Assembly (NCBI RefSeq): GCF_004193775.1
Contig: NC_041010.1
Span: forward strand, 38,491,562-38,555,561
From: Glycine soja
Taxonomy: Eukaryota; Streptophyta; Magnoliopsida; Fabales; Fabaceae
Direction of reading: 5' to 3'
Length of the DNA stretch: 64,000 bases
A program made the translations under genes and the position numbers. Positions 51,827-63,721 of this stretch are shown here, one piece after another; the stretch's first letter is position 1, and each line of letters opens with the position of its first letter. The notes under the pieces are model-generated. The model was not told the origin of the DNA. It searched no databases and saw only the letters and a program-made list of their open reading frames with translations.

Positions 51827-54800
51827 TGATTTTGAATTGGCCAGCCTTCTTTTCTTTGAGTTGTTGTGATTACCTAGTGCAGATATAATCCAGGAGAAAT
51901 TAAAATGCCTTCATTAGAACATGTGAACAGAGGCCTAGGCAATCCATGTAGGAAGAAAGCATGAGAAACAATGGGTCTACTTCCATCCTTCACCAAGCTG
52001 TTTGCCTATTCACCATATGTTCACATCCTTTGTGCTAATTTAACATCTGAAAACTGTCATTTTTGTATCATACATGACAGCATTGTCGTATGCTTATTTT
52101 TTTTTGTTTTGTAAAAAGAGAACAAGAAGCAATCAGAAAAAAATAAAATTCAGTTTCACTTTCTATGCTTTTAGGTAAACAAAGTCAACTATAAGAGATA
52201 AAGCATTTCAAATAATCATGTCAGTTTCAGATTAGTTTCACAACTGAAACACTAACAATGAGGAGTGACTGAGTAAATCATTAAAGCAAGCATCCACAAT
52301 ACATTGAAAAGGAAAAGGATGGTTAAAACAAGACAGTAATCATTTGGCTATTGTTATATTTATAACATAAAAAATGAAGCTAAGTACATATCACCTTTAA
52401 TCAAAAGTAAAGTGATATTGAGCCCATTGCATTGTCCATCTTCTTTTTCACGTGTAACTAGAAAGTTCTCATATAGTTTTAGTCTTACAACAACCCTCTA
52501 CAAATCATTTGTCGAAGAAGTTTCTCTGCCTTATCATTCTCATCTTTTTTAAAGAGAGCATTGATGATAATGTCAAAAGTAACAGCATTAGGGACGCAAC
52601 CATTTTCTTCCATTTTGGACAGCATGGTCAATGCTTCCTCAAGCAGGCCCTGTTTACAATGCCCATTGATCATAACATTGTATTTGTAGACATCGAGATG
52701 ATATCCTTTAGTCAAAAGATCTTGAAAAGCCTCTTGTGCATCCTTAAGTCTTCCACCTTTACATAGTCCATCAAGAAGTATAGTGAATGTGAACGAACAC
52801 GGTCGAATTCCCTGATCTTTCATTTTGTTGAACAATGCAATTGCCCTGTCAAGATGACCGTTTTTGCATAATCCATCTATTAAGGAATTGTAGGTGATTA
52901 CATTTGCAGGTATACCTCTATCACGCATCTCATCAATAAGATCCCAAACATAAGATATTCTCCCTGATTTGCATAAACCATCAATAAGAGAACTGTATGT
53001 GACTATACCGGGAACCATATTTTTCTGATGCATTTCCTTAAAGAGATTTAATGCCTCGTCCACCATTTTATTCTTACAAAATCCGTTAATGAGGATCGTG
53101 TAACTGTGAACGTCAGGAGTCACTCCCATTAGGGACATAGCATTGAATACATGTTGTGCCTTCTTCAATTCATAAACTAAGAAGTATCCATCCATTAAAG
53201 TACTATACGTAATAACATCAGGTTTCACACATGCTTTCAGCATGACAGCTAAAACATTTTTGGCTTCTTTTACCTTTCCTTCTTTACATAATGCATCAAC
53301 CAGTATATTATAGGTATAAACATTTGGGTTGATAGTTTTCAATACCATTTCATTTAACAAACCAATTGCTTCTTTCAACTTACTGGCGATGCAGAAGCCA
53401 TATATTAGAGTAGTATAAGTGACAACATCAGCAGAAATTCCCTTGGCAGTCATTTCAGAAAATAAACCATAAGCCTCACTTACAAGTTGATATTTGCACA
53501 GGGCGTCAATAATTGTGTTGTACATTTCCACGTTAGGTTTAGTCAGTCGTCCATCAATCTTTCTCACCAACTTGATGGCACCTCTTGTGTCTCCTATCTT
53601 GCATACTCCATTGATCAAAGTCCCATAACTAACTTGGTCGAACTTAATTCCTTGTGCTAATAGCTTGTCGTGAAAGTGCAGTGCTTTATTGACTTGTCCC
53701 TTAAGACAGAGACCTTTGATGAGTGTTGTGAAGGTTATGGTGTGAGGCTGGTAACCCCTCTTGAGAATCTTGGCCAATACAGAGAAACCGAAATTGATTT
53801 GACCCATATGACAGAAACAATTCATGAGAATGTTCAAAGTAAAAAAGTCAGGCTGAATTCCCTTGAGTTCCAATCGGTGAGAAAGGGAAACCGCGGTGGA
53901 ATAGTGCTTCATCTTTGCAAAGGAATCTAAAATCTTGTTAAATTGGATGATGGGTGGGGTATGACGCATACACAGCATGCGATTGAATTGGGAAACGGCA
54001 TCGTCAACATTTTGAATGGATGGGGGCTGAGAGTGAAAGTGAGAATGTGAGGAGTTTTGAAGAAAAGAGGAAAAATTGGGAATGGAAAGAGAGACAGAAA
54101 ACCTTAACCTTCGTGAGAATGACATTGTTGAGAATGGATTGTGTTTGTTGGGGAGAAATCAAAGCTCGGTTTTCTCCGATTTCAGCTTCGGCGTAAAGCC
54201 AATGCAAGAACTTATGGAATGGAAGGCAGGGCATATACAAAACTTCCATAGTCTTTTAAATCTACTTTGTTTATTATAAAAATTAAAGTTTCACATTTGT
54301 TTTATTTTAAATTATTAAGTCTGAAATATTTAATTTTCATCTTCTATATTTTTTAAATTTTCCATTAACATGATTTAATACTAATATTTTTAATTTAAAA
54401 ATAATTCAGTTAAAGTAACGATGATTAAAAATTATTAATATTTTTCTTTTAATTTTATTTTTCTCCACCATAAAATAGCATTTACATTTTAAGTATTTTA
54501 AGTTTAAAAATAATTAATTTAAAATATTTTTATTTTTCTATTATTCTTTATTTTTTGTAAACTTTAATGTGACCTGTTGTGTTGGGGGGAAATCTTTATA
54601 GTTTTTCAAAATAAATAAAGGTTTGTAAAGTAATGACAAGATTGAAGGAAGTTACCAGTAAATTATGGATAATTTATAGAAAAATATTTAGAAAGTAAAA
54701 TGTTTTTGCTTGCCTTTATTTTATTTTTTTGTGAATAAACTTTGTAGTCAATTTTTATATTTATCAATGTCACGAGCTTTTAAAATGAAAGATTTAATTA

Positions 54801-55213
54801 TCACCCAAAAATTAGTTTTGGAGCATTCTAAAACAAAATATTGCTTCTAGTATATAACAATGGTAAGTCATGACCTCCTATTTCAATATATATATTGTTT
54901 TAGAAGAAGGTTTCAGATCATATTTGTTCAGGGTGCAACTATTCCCTAAAACTGGTTGAAGGAAGTAGGTCCTGGTTTTTTTTATGGAAACCAAGAAGAA
55001 ATGAGGTGAAAGGACAATTTAGAAATATATTTTTTATCTTTTTTTTTTAAATGGCTCAAAATAAGCAATTTTAACTCTCAATCATATATGATTTTTCTGG
55101 TTAAAAAAGTAGGAAGATACATATCATGGACATCTTACAATCTTTAAAGACACCAAGTGATACTTCATAACTATACATAGAGGACTATAATATAATTTCC
55201 TGTCCAAACGATA
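51827..55213 (-). repeat. Inverted duplication, arm B (PPR locus)
   Basis: Reverse-complement counterpart of 17408-20899. It includes PPR copy B, about 650 bases of 3' flank (up to tgattttgaattgg at 51827) and about 1.1 kb of 5' flank (to about 55213). The two arms are separated by 30.9 kb containing all three intact single-copy-type genes. Confidence 0.9.
52485..54125 (-). CDS. P-class PPR protein, Rf-like, copy B
   Basis: A 546-residue single-exon PPR protein of the same build as copy A: mitochondrial-type leader, then 14 P-type repeats and no extra domain. By hand count it differs from copy A at about 36 residues (about 93% identical), with none in the first 57 or so. Eight of the differences fall on positions 5 or 35 of repeats, the residues that select the RNA base. 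Pairs for repeats 1-13 here read ND, NH, TD, GN, ND, TN, ND, SD, TG, SN, NC, TD, NN. Several positions should therefore prefer another base than in copy A. The same overlapping upstream ATG frame is present. It is intact and probably expressed. The target RNA is unknown, and restorer function is only a family-level possibility. Confidence 0.9.
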   Translation of the reverse strand: MSFSRRLRFSVSLSIPNFSSFLQNSSHSHFHSQPPSIQNVDDAVSQFNRMLCMRHTPPIIQFNKILDSFAKMKHYSTAVSLSHRLELKGIQPDFFTLNILMNCFCHMGQINFGFSVLAKILKRGYQPHTITFTTLIKGLCLKGQVNKALHFHDKLLAQGIKFDQVSYGTLINGVCKIGDTRGAIKLVRKIDGRLTKPNVEMYNTIIDALCKYQLVSEAYGLFSEMTAKGISADVVTYTTLIYGFCIASKLKEAIGLLNEMVLKTINPNVYTYNILVDALCKEGKVKEAKNVLAVMLKACVKPDVITYSTLMDGYFLVYELKKAQHVFNAMSLMGVTPDVHSYTILINGFCKNKMVDEALNLFKEMHQKNMVPGIVTYSSLIDGLCKSGRISYVWDLIDEMRDRGIPANVITYNSLIDGLCKNGHLDRAIALFNKMKDQGIRPCSFTFTILLDGLCKGGRLKDAQEAFQDLLTKGYHLDVYKYNVMINGHCKQGLLEEALTMLSKMEENGCVPNAVTFDIIINALFKKDENDKAEKLLRQMICRGLL

Positions 55214-58200
55214 TTTGTTTAATTTGAACGCTTCAAAGTCCGTTTTCTTTCTTTTCTCCTTTTTAATGCACTGGATCTGTTTTCATTTCTGTTAAGCAAT
55301 GGTGATATTTATACATCAATTTTTTAGAAAGTATATATGATAAAATGAATGATACCATGAAAAGGTACATAAAGAAATTAAATATTAAATATATAAAGAT
55401 TATTGTAAATTTATTTAAATGTCTGGATTACGTGTATATAATACATGGAATGACAACTAGAGAACATGTGAATGCATCTGGAGAAACTAATTAACTGAAA
55501 TAATGGATGGAGTCTCAAATATCTGAAACGAACTTGACTACTACATAGCTCCATCTATGAGGATGACGCGGTTATCATGGTCCCTAGCTTCTGAACCCTT
55601 TACCAATATTCTGTCCATTTCATGCAATTTACTTACCAAATTACTAAATATTGGCATGCATGCATGTGTTGCTACTTTGGCCAATCCTAGAAGTAAACCA
55701 CTTCAATACAATTATAAATAAAATAAAAGTACATTTAAGAAATCATTGTTATTATTTTCATTACAAACCATTTAATAACTGTTCGCTCAATTATATTTAA
55801 TTGTCAGGAACATCATCTTATAAGAAAAATATGAAATTCCTTACAATATTGCTTCTTGTGCTTCCTAAGGAACAAGTTTGGTGCTTACATGGGTCACATT
55901 CATTTATTTAATATTTGATAATTAAACATTTTTAATAATTTTTAAGTTGTCATAAAATTATCTGTAAAAAATATATGTCACATCACTACTTAAAACAAAA
56001 TTTGATGACAAAAATTAAAATTGTTGATGGATGAAAAGAATAGGAACTAAGATTGATCAATATTTTGTTCAGAGTTACAAGTAAAAACTCAAAAAAATTC
56101 AAAAACTAAAAACATAATAGTTAATCCAAGAAATAATTAAAAAAAATATAAATAACCATGCAATTGTTTTGTTTAATTGAAGAAAAAGTAAAAATAAAAA
56201 AAGTCAAGATTCTTATATTTTTATATCAATAAATTTGTTCTTTTAAATAACATGAATTTAGTCCTAGTTGATTATTTATGAAAATAAAAATATCTAAAAT
56301 AGGAATTAAATTCACTTATATGTTAAATTTTGAGGATTAAATTTATTAATATGAAATCAGATTTATTTTTTTTTTTGCCTTTAAACTTTCCCCGTCCTTG
56401 GTAAAGCCATGGCATGTCGTGCCAAATTAACGGGCATGACATGTTTATCTGAATTGAAATGCAATTTTAATTTCTACGAAAAAGAAAAGAGTAGCATGCT
56501 TATAGAAAGAATCGGAGAGAATTTAAATTTCTGATATAGAAATGATAACAAAAACATCATGCGTTGAAGTCAATGATGATGGCCACTTAGATGAGCAGAG
56601 AATGAACGTAAAAGAAGGGGCTGGGAAACACTGATTGACATGTCAGTCAGTCATAAATCAAATTCTTAGCTATTCAAATCCAAATCCCAAACACCATGCT
56701 TGGTTGCACGCACTGCAACGGGTTTTTATGTTTCCTAAGACCTTTAAAATTTGGAATGCACGCATTTCATTTCTTTATTTCACTCTTCTTAAAAGATTTA
56801 AGTGTTTAATACTCAAATATTATCGATAAAAATTACTTATAAATTACTCATTTATAAAGTTGTTACGTCAACAGTGAAGATTAAACTCACATTATTTTTA
56901 AATATAAATTAATTTCTTACCAACTTGATTACTATTTTTTCCTGTTTACCTTCCTTATATATCCTTCCTCCCCCAAAAAACAATAAATAATTAAATGAAT
57001 GTGTAATTAACTTCTCTTTTCTTTAATAAAAACAATTCACCTGTTTCCAAAAATTTCGTGACCTTCAATACTTTAATTGGCTAATAACACGAATGGTTGG
57101 CTTAGAATAACGACATTCCCATATCCCTTCTTGGAGCTTGTGATCGATGGATATGAAGAAAGGAGAGAGGGAAACAAAAGTAATAATATAACAAGTGATT
57201 AATATTTTTTTTTATAAAAAAAAGTAGACGTAAATAAAATGTGAAAACAAGAGATACTTATTAGAGAAAATTTATTATTTAAGTTGTGATAAGTATCATA
57301 TATAAGATAATCCCTTCAAAAGAAAAAAAGTATCAATGTATCTGAACAATTTCTGCAGTTAGATGGATAAATGAGTTTATATTATTTGAGAGACCGAGGC
57401 TTAAAATGGCCAGCAAATACATATATACATACAAACTAAGCACACATTTTCCCTGTATGTAGATGAAACCACAAGCTCTGAACCATGAAATATACAGATA
57501 TTTTGCAAACACGAGTGAATTATATTTGCAATATAGATATAGTTGGTTATTATTATTAATTATTTTGAGCTGCTTTTACCAAGTTCTTTAATTCATCTCA
57601 TTTACTAAGAAATAGGGAGTGAATTAAAATCAACGAGACAAATAATCAAGGAAACAGATTAATTTGCAGACATGTTTTTGCAGGTGGTTGTTAGGGAAAT
57701 TCGGTTGTAGATAGGGAAACCAACATTTTGGGAAAGAGAGGCAAAGATAAAATGCTACACGTAAAGCTCCTTTCATACGACAAAAGGTTTAAAATGGCAT
57801 TGGTATAGAGAGATGATTAAAGCATATTTGTGTGGATTCACAAAGGATTTCAGACACATTATTCGATGCTGATTTTACTTAAGATTTTGTAAAAGATGCT
57901 TGAGAACTGCCAAGTCAATTTTATCTAAGCACAAAAACTTAACCAAGTTCCTTTTATTAGAAGTGTATTTAGGTTAATAACTTAATTAGTTAAATGCCTA
58001 TTTATTTCATGTGAATATATGTATTGAGATAAACCAAAAAAATATTGAATTATACTAAAGCATTTATTGAAATATGTTGAAAAAAACTTACAAGTATCAT
58101 CAATTATTTTTATAAAATTAAATAAGATCTTTCATAAACTCAAAAGCTCACGGAAGAGATATGTAAGGATAAAAAAAATCTAAAACTAATATAACAAAGA

Positions 58201-58517
58201 ATGGAAGAGGGAGAGGCAGGAAAAAGAAAAGGAAAAGGACAAAGAACAAAGTTTTAAATTATCCTCGTATTCTTGGGTTAATCCCAAACTTTTGCTTTCT
58301 CATCATAGACATTACTTGATTTATTACACCTTTACTTTAATTTTAACCCGTATTGAATATTTAATCGTTGACTAAGAAAAATTTAGAACATCTTTTATAT
58401 CTTTAAACCCGTGTTGAATATTTAGTTTCTTTTTTACTATTCAATGGGCTATTTTTGTTTTTTAATCTCGCCTCTTTGTTTCTTTTTCATTTCATTGTAC
58501 CACAAAAACTAAAAGAA
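55214..58517. other. Intergenic DNA, no gene recognised
   Basis: AT-rich spacer between PPR arm B and the LINE. A short direct repeat of aacccgt(a/g)ttgaatatttag occurs near 58347 and 58408. The open frame at 56635-56829 has no recognisable feature. Confidence 0.5.
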
Positions 58518-58652
58518 CATCTTTTTCGTATCTTTTTTTTGGAAAAATGTAAATTATATTAAATACAAAATGATACAACAATAAACGGAACATATCTCGT
58601 AGTTAGAGAAAAGCAAAAGCCTTCCTAATACAAGAATGCCTAGATCAAGATG

Positions 58653-61600
58653 CTAAAACAAATGCAACAGGTGCGCTTGTCTATACATAAGAAATTTAAT
58701 CTTGCTAATAACCTCTATTACAGAAAATTGATAATCTTCAAAAATCAGTTTGTTCCTAGACAGCCAGATGCAGTAAACTGTAATTGCTATAGTCAGACAA
58801 TGAAATTTTCCTTGAACACTTGATGTAGATCTGCCCTTAATTAAATAGTCAGTAATGCGCTGCAAAGAAGTGAAACGTCTGCGGAAAGGAGCCAAATCAC
58901 GAATGTGAGCCCAAACTTGAAGAGATTTCCTGCAAGAAAAGAACAAATGAGCATTTGACTCAGCCTCATTTGAACATAAAGGGCAGAGGAAACCCTTGTT
59001 CAAAAAAGCAGTTTTGTCAAGAGTAAGCAGCCAGCTCCTTTTAGCAAGCCATAGAATGAAAGACATTTTAGGGGGGATTGCTGGGTTCCATATAACAAAA
59101 CACCAACTAATAGTAGGCTTGACACCTCTAATGTATTCATAGACTTTGCCAACAAGCAATTGTTCATTGGTGCTCCAAGATTGAATCTTCTTTTTGGCCT
59201 CTTCCGTACTTAGCTCTTTGGAGATAATAAAGTCCCTTATTTGAATGCTTTTCTTTATCAAAACTGAATCTGATGAAGAAGTATTGTAATTCCACACATC
59301 GCTCCCTCTGAAATAGTAATGGTGAACCCACCGAATTCATAAAGAATCTTTCTTACAATTAAAGTCCCACATGATACGGGAAAGAAGTGCAAGGTTCCAG
59401 TCCTTGAGATTAAAAAGGCCTAAACCCCCTTCTTTTTTCGGAGAACAAACTATTGACTAAGCAACCAAGGGCTTATTTTTGCCAATATCCGCTTTGCCCC
59501 ACAGAAAATTACGGCACGAAGCGTTGATCCGGTCCAGAACAGATTGAGGCAAAGGAAAAATCCCCATCCAGAAATTCACAATTCCTTGAATAACTACTCT
59601 GATCAACTCTAGCTTACCTGCATAAGATAAAGACTTCTTGCTCCATCCCTGAATCAGGCCAGTAATCTTGGAAAGCAAGGGAGCATAGTGACATACATTT
59701 AATCTAGATGATAAAAGGGGAACACCCAAGTATCTAAAAGGGAAGCCACCCAAGCGAAATCTAATAAGCTGTTGAATATGAGAAAGCTCATGAGGCCTAA
59801 TACCGGCTGAGTATATGGCAGATTTATCAGAGCTGATGGAAAGCCCCGAAACCCTACAGAAGTGCTGAAGCTTGGCAAACATAGTTGACACAGAAGGGAT
59901 ATCTCCTCTAGATAGAAGCATAATATAATCTGCAAAAGCCAAATGAGATAGCAGAATATCTGCACAGTTGGGATGAAATTTAAAATTGGCATCATCCTTG
60001 AGGCTGCTCATATCTCTGGAAAAGTACTCCAAACAAAGCACAAACAGATAAGGGGAGAGAGGATCCCCTTGTCTAAGACCCCGCTGTCCTTTGAAGTGGC
60101 CATAAATGGATCCATTGACTGTCACACTAAAGGAAGTGGAAGAAACACATTCCATGATCCAAGTACAGAACTGGGCTGGGAAGCCAATGGACTTAAGCAT
60201 CCAATCCAAGAATTCTCAGGAAATGGAATCATAAGCTTTATGCAAGTCAATTTTCAGGAGGCATCTCAGAGAGGATCTTTTCCGGGAATATTTGCGCAAA
60301 ATCTCTTGAACTAGGAAGATGTTGTCCATCATCTTTCTGTTCTTAGTGAAGGCAGTTTGAGATTCCCCAATAATAGTCTCAAGCACTGGGGCTATGCGGT
60401 TCACAAAATTTTTAGACACAATCTTGTATAACAAATTACAGCAAGATATGGGTCTAAAATGGTTAACCTGGGAGGCCTGATCATGCTTAGGAATAAGCGC
60501 AATAATAGCATGGTTGATCTGCTTTAAAATATTTCCAGTTGAAAAGAATTCATTAACCGCCGCAAAGATATCATCACCAATGATATTCCAAGCCTTCTTG
60601 AAGAATAAAGCATTGAAACCATCTGGCCCAGGAGATTTATTGTTATCTATCACAAAAATAACATTCCAAACCTCTTGCTTAGAAGTAGGACAAAGTAAGG
60701 CCGTAAAGCAATCGGTGGGAACCTTAGGACCCTTGTTGTAGATCGAAATGGAAGGAGTTTGGGTCAGCTCATGAGCACTAAACAAATTCCTAAAGTGATT
60801 CACAAAAGCAAGGGCAATTTCATCTTGGGAGGAAGTGTTATGCCCATCCTCTAGCCTTATGGTAGCAATAAACCGACTGTGTATGTTGTGCTTGATTAAA
60901 GCATGAAAAAATTTGGAGCATTTATCAGCCTGCAGGAGATATCTGTTTTTTATGAGCTGAGCAAACTTCATAGACTCCATTTTTCTAAGCATAATGGTCT
61001 GCCCTCTAGTGTGGTTTTCCAGAGCAAGAAGGGAAGGATCCTGAGGATATTGCTTTAGAGAATTAAGCACACTGTTATATTCAGCCTCAATTAGCTCTAC
61101 TCGGTTGGAGATGTTGTTGAACTCCTGCTTAAAAAGATTCTTCAATGGAGCTTTAAGAGCTTTCAATTTCTTACAGACCTTGAACATGCTACAGCCATGA
61201 ATATTTTGCTTCCAGCCATCTGCAACAATTCTTGAGAAATTTGGATGATCCACAATAGCATTATTGAATTTAAATGGAAAATTACCTCTAGGCACTACCA
61301 ACTCAGTGGTGACAACTAGAGGAGTATGGTCTGAAATAGAAATAAACTTCATAACTTCACAAGCAGAATTTCCAAAGGAATTGAACCAGGCTTGATTATA
61401 TAAAGCTCTGTCCAGTTTGCTCCACACCCTGCCATTAGTCCACGTGTACAAGGAGCCATGAGTGTTGATGCTCCGCAGCCCCAAGTCAGAATAACAATCA
61501 ACAAAATCTTGCAACTCATAAGCATTGGGCTCAGCTACATTGAAATGGTCGGTGGGAGACAGAATGGAGTTGAAGTCACCAATGAGGAGCCAGGGGCAGT

Positions 61601-61994
61601 TCATATTAACATTGATACTATTTAGATTTATCCAAATAGATCTTCTTGCCACAATGGAGTGAAGACCGTAGATGAATGAAACCTGAAAGTGCTTGGCAGT
61701 GGTTTTACAATCAATAGCACAGTGAATCAATTGGGCATTTGACTCCAAAACAGAAAGATGAATCTTATCCTACTTCTAGAGGATAAGAATTCTGCCAGCA
61801 TTATGAGAAGCGAAGTTATGGGTGAAGTGCCACTCACCAAACTTTCTTATCATGATTTCCTCAATTGAAACCTTATTCAACTTAGTTTCCAACACAGCCA
61901 TGACGTTAACTTCCTTGCAGCAAAGGAAGCTTTGCATCGCATGATGCTTCAGAGGCAAATTAAAGCCTCTGATGTTCCAAGAGGCAATGATCAT
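58653..61994 (-). pseudogene. LINE ORF2 (endonuclease, reverse transcriptase), broken
   Basis: A single minus-strand frame of about 1,114 codons with no frameshift. The AP-type endonuclease (residues 1 to about 230) starts MIIASWNIRGFN and has LETKLNK, GDFNSIL and SISDHTPL. Reverse transcriptase follows (DNNKSPGPDGFNALFFKKAW, HFRPISCCN, LRQGDPLSPYLFVL), then a zf-RVT zinc-binding region near residue 1000 (CPLCSNEAESNAHLFFSC). Five in-frame stops: 61776-61778, 61770-61772, 60216-60218, 59457-59459 and 59337-59339. At four of these the family normally has Trp. The catalytic [FY]xDD box reads FADY at 59925-59927, losing an essential Asp. The enzyme is therefore dead on two grounds. Confidence 0.9.
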
Positions 61995-62091
61995 GGATTC
62001 GGACGGGAGGAAGCCTCCCCGACCCTAGTTACAGCTTTATGATTTCTTCCTTTTTGGACATCAGCTTGCATATCCTCAATACATGTTGTCT

Positions 62092-63402
62092 TTATGAGTT
62101 GCACTTTTTTGCCTTTTTCTGGTGTTTTGTTTTCACCTGAACAAACCCCTCTTCTATAGGATCACCAAACTCAGTGTTCCCTGTTTCTTTGAGGTAAGAA
62201 GAATTCTGAAGGACAGGAACATGATTGGCAATCAGAACATGTTTTCTGTGAGGAGGGACAGGCATATTAGTCTGGACATTCTTTGGATTATCAGAGGGGC
62301 CTGCTGTATTGGTATGTGGGGGCATTGCTGAATCACCCACTTGTGGCTGATCCAAGGTGGGGCAGGCTGTGATGAGAACAGGCTTATTCGTAGTGACAGT
62401 TTTACAATTAGTGAGGCGGTGCCCAATCATCTTGCAGTGCGTGCAAAAACAAGGTCAATTTTCATACTCAATCTTTTGCACAAAAGTCTTCCTTGTAGGA
62501 AGTCTAAATCGCACTTCATCGATGAACTCCAAAGAAGCATTAACCTCAACTAAAGCTCTAGCAAAAGAAATAAACCCCTTAGAAGCATTAAAATGGTCAG
62601 ATCGAATGGTCGAACCAATTTTGGACAGGATTTTCCCTAAGGCTTGAGGATTCCAAAGCTCCAGAGGAAGATTTCTGAGTTTAACCCAGACAGGGATCTT
62701 GCTGAGCTCCTCATTGCCAAAGTCAAAGAATGCTAGCATAACCTTCAGACTCAAATTTAAACACCAGCCAACCACTTTCATGAGCTGAGTATGAAAACTT
62801 GACTCCCCATTTTTGGCAACAATCCAGCAGAGCTTTCTTTCCTGGGAAGCGGCCAGCCACATAACCAATAAGGCTATGTCCCCAAGCCTTTTCCAGGGGT
62901 TGCAAATCAGTTTCTTCCAACAACATTTCATCATCAGAGGGTGGAGGAGAAAACTTCATTCCAAAACCTTTGGAAGGGTTTCTGTTATCTTTGAATAGAT
63001 TGACCCAAGGAGTGGGAGCCTTATTGTCGTCTAGCTGCGGTGATGACTTAGAGCCATAGGAGTGAGATGAATCATCATCAGTGGTTGAATCATTGTCCCC
63101 TAAGGTGCAAGAAACCTTTGGGGAAGATTCAGATTTAGCACTACATTCCGACAAATTATCAAACACTTGGTGTGCGACATCATCAGTTTTTGCAGAACTT
63201 GTCCCTGCCTTTTTTACTAGTACCTTGCCTACAAGATTATCCTGTGAAGTAGTATAAGCATTCTGATTTGCTTGAACAACATCCAAGCACCAACCAGACC
63301 AGAAGTAGCAGATGTTTGGGATTTACTTGAACCTGAGGTAGTACCCTTCACCATAATTTGCTTTGCAACTGAGTGCGATTGACGACCCTTGTTCTTCCCC
63401 AT
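62092..63402 (-). pseudogene. LINE ORF1 (DUF4283, CCHC knuckle), broken
   Basis: ORF1 proteins of plant L1 elements bind element RNA. The start MGKNKGRQSHSVAKQ is at 63402. A frameshift near 63290 moves into the Ser/Asp-rich linker frame. A second one, probably with a short deletion, lies near 62740 inside the DUF4283 domain (SGWLVFKFESEG, then FFDFGNEELSKIPVWVKLRN, PLELWNPQALGKI). A TGA at 62455-62457 precedes a CCHC zinc knuckle (CTHCKMIGHRLTNC, spacing C-x2-C-x4-H-x4-C). The tail to 62092 is polar. Not functional. Confidence 0.85.
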
Positions 63403-63721
63403 CAGGAGCAGTTCAAGCTAACTATTGTAAGTAGTAACGAACTACTTCAAAGCCCAAGATGAGAAAAAGCGATAGGGCACGCAATTGGAAAAAATAAGGA
63501 AAAAACTTTGGAGACCGAGGCAGTCAAAACTCCCAAGGATCGAAGAAGGAACCCCAGCATCTGTAGAGAGCAAAGACCCACTCCATCGGTGGCCAAGCCA
63601 CTGGGCAACATCCAAGGACGGAATCTATGCCTTTCTGCCTCACTGCTGGCTTGGGATTCATGTTTTTTTTTTTCTTGAAGCTTTTTTTCTCACTTTTTTT
63701 ACATGTCATCTTTTTCGTATC

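Larger units (their letters stand above)
58533..63706 (-). mobile_element. L1-type LINE, near full length, inactive
   Basis: The element reads on the minus strand with ORF1 (63402-62092) followed by ORF2 (61994-58653). It ends in an A-run (58540-58533 on the minus strand). Both sides carry the identical 15-mer catctttttcgtatc (58518-58532 and 63707-63721), a perfect target-site duplication. A 5.2-kb length, a DUF4283/zinc-knuckle ORF1, and an ORF2 with endonuclease, reverse transcriptase and zf-RVT domains define a plant L1-clade LINE. The perfect duplication says the insertion is fairly young, yet both ORFs are broken. Confidence 0.93.
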
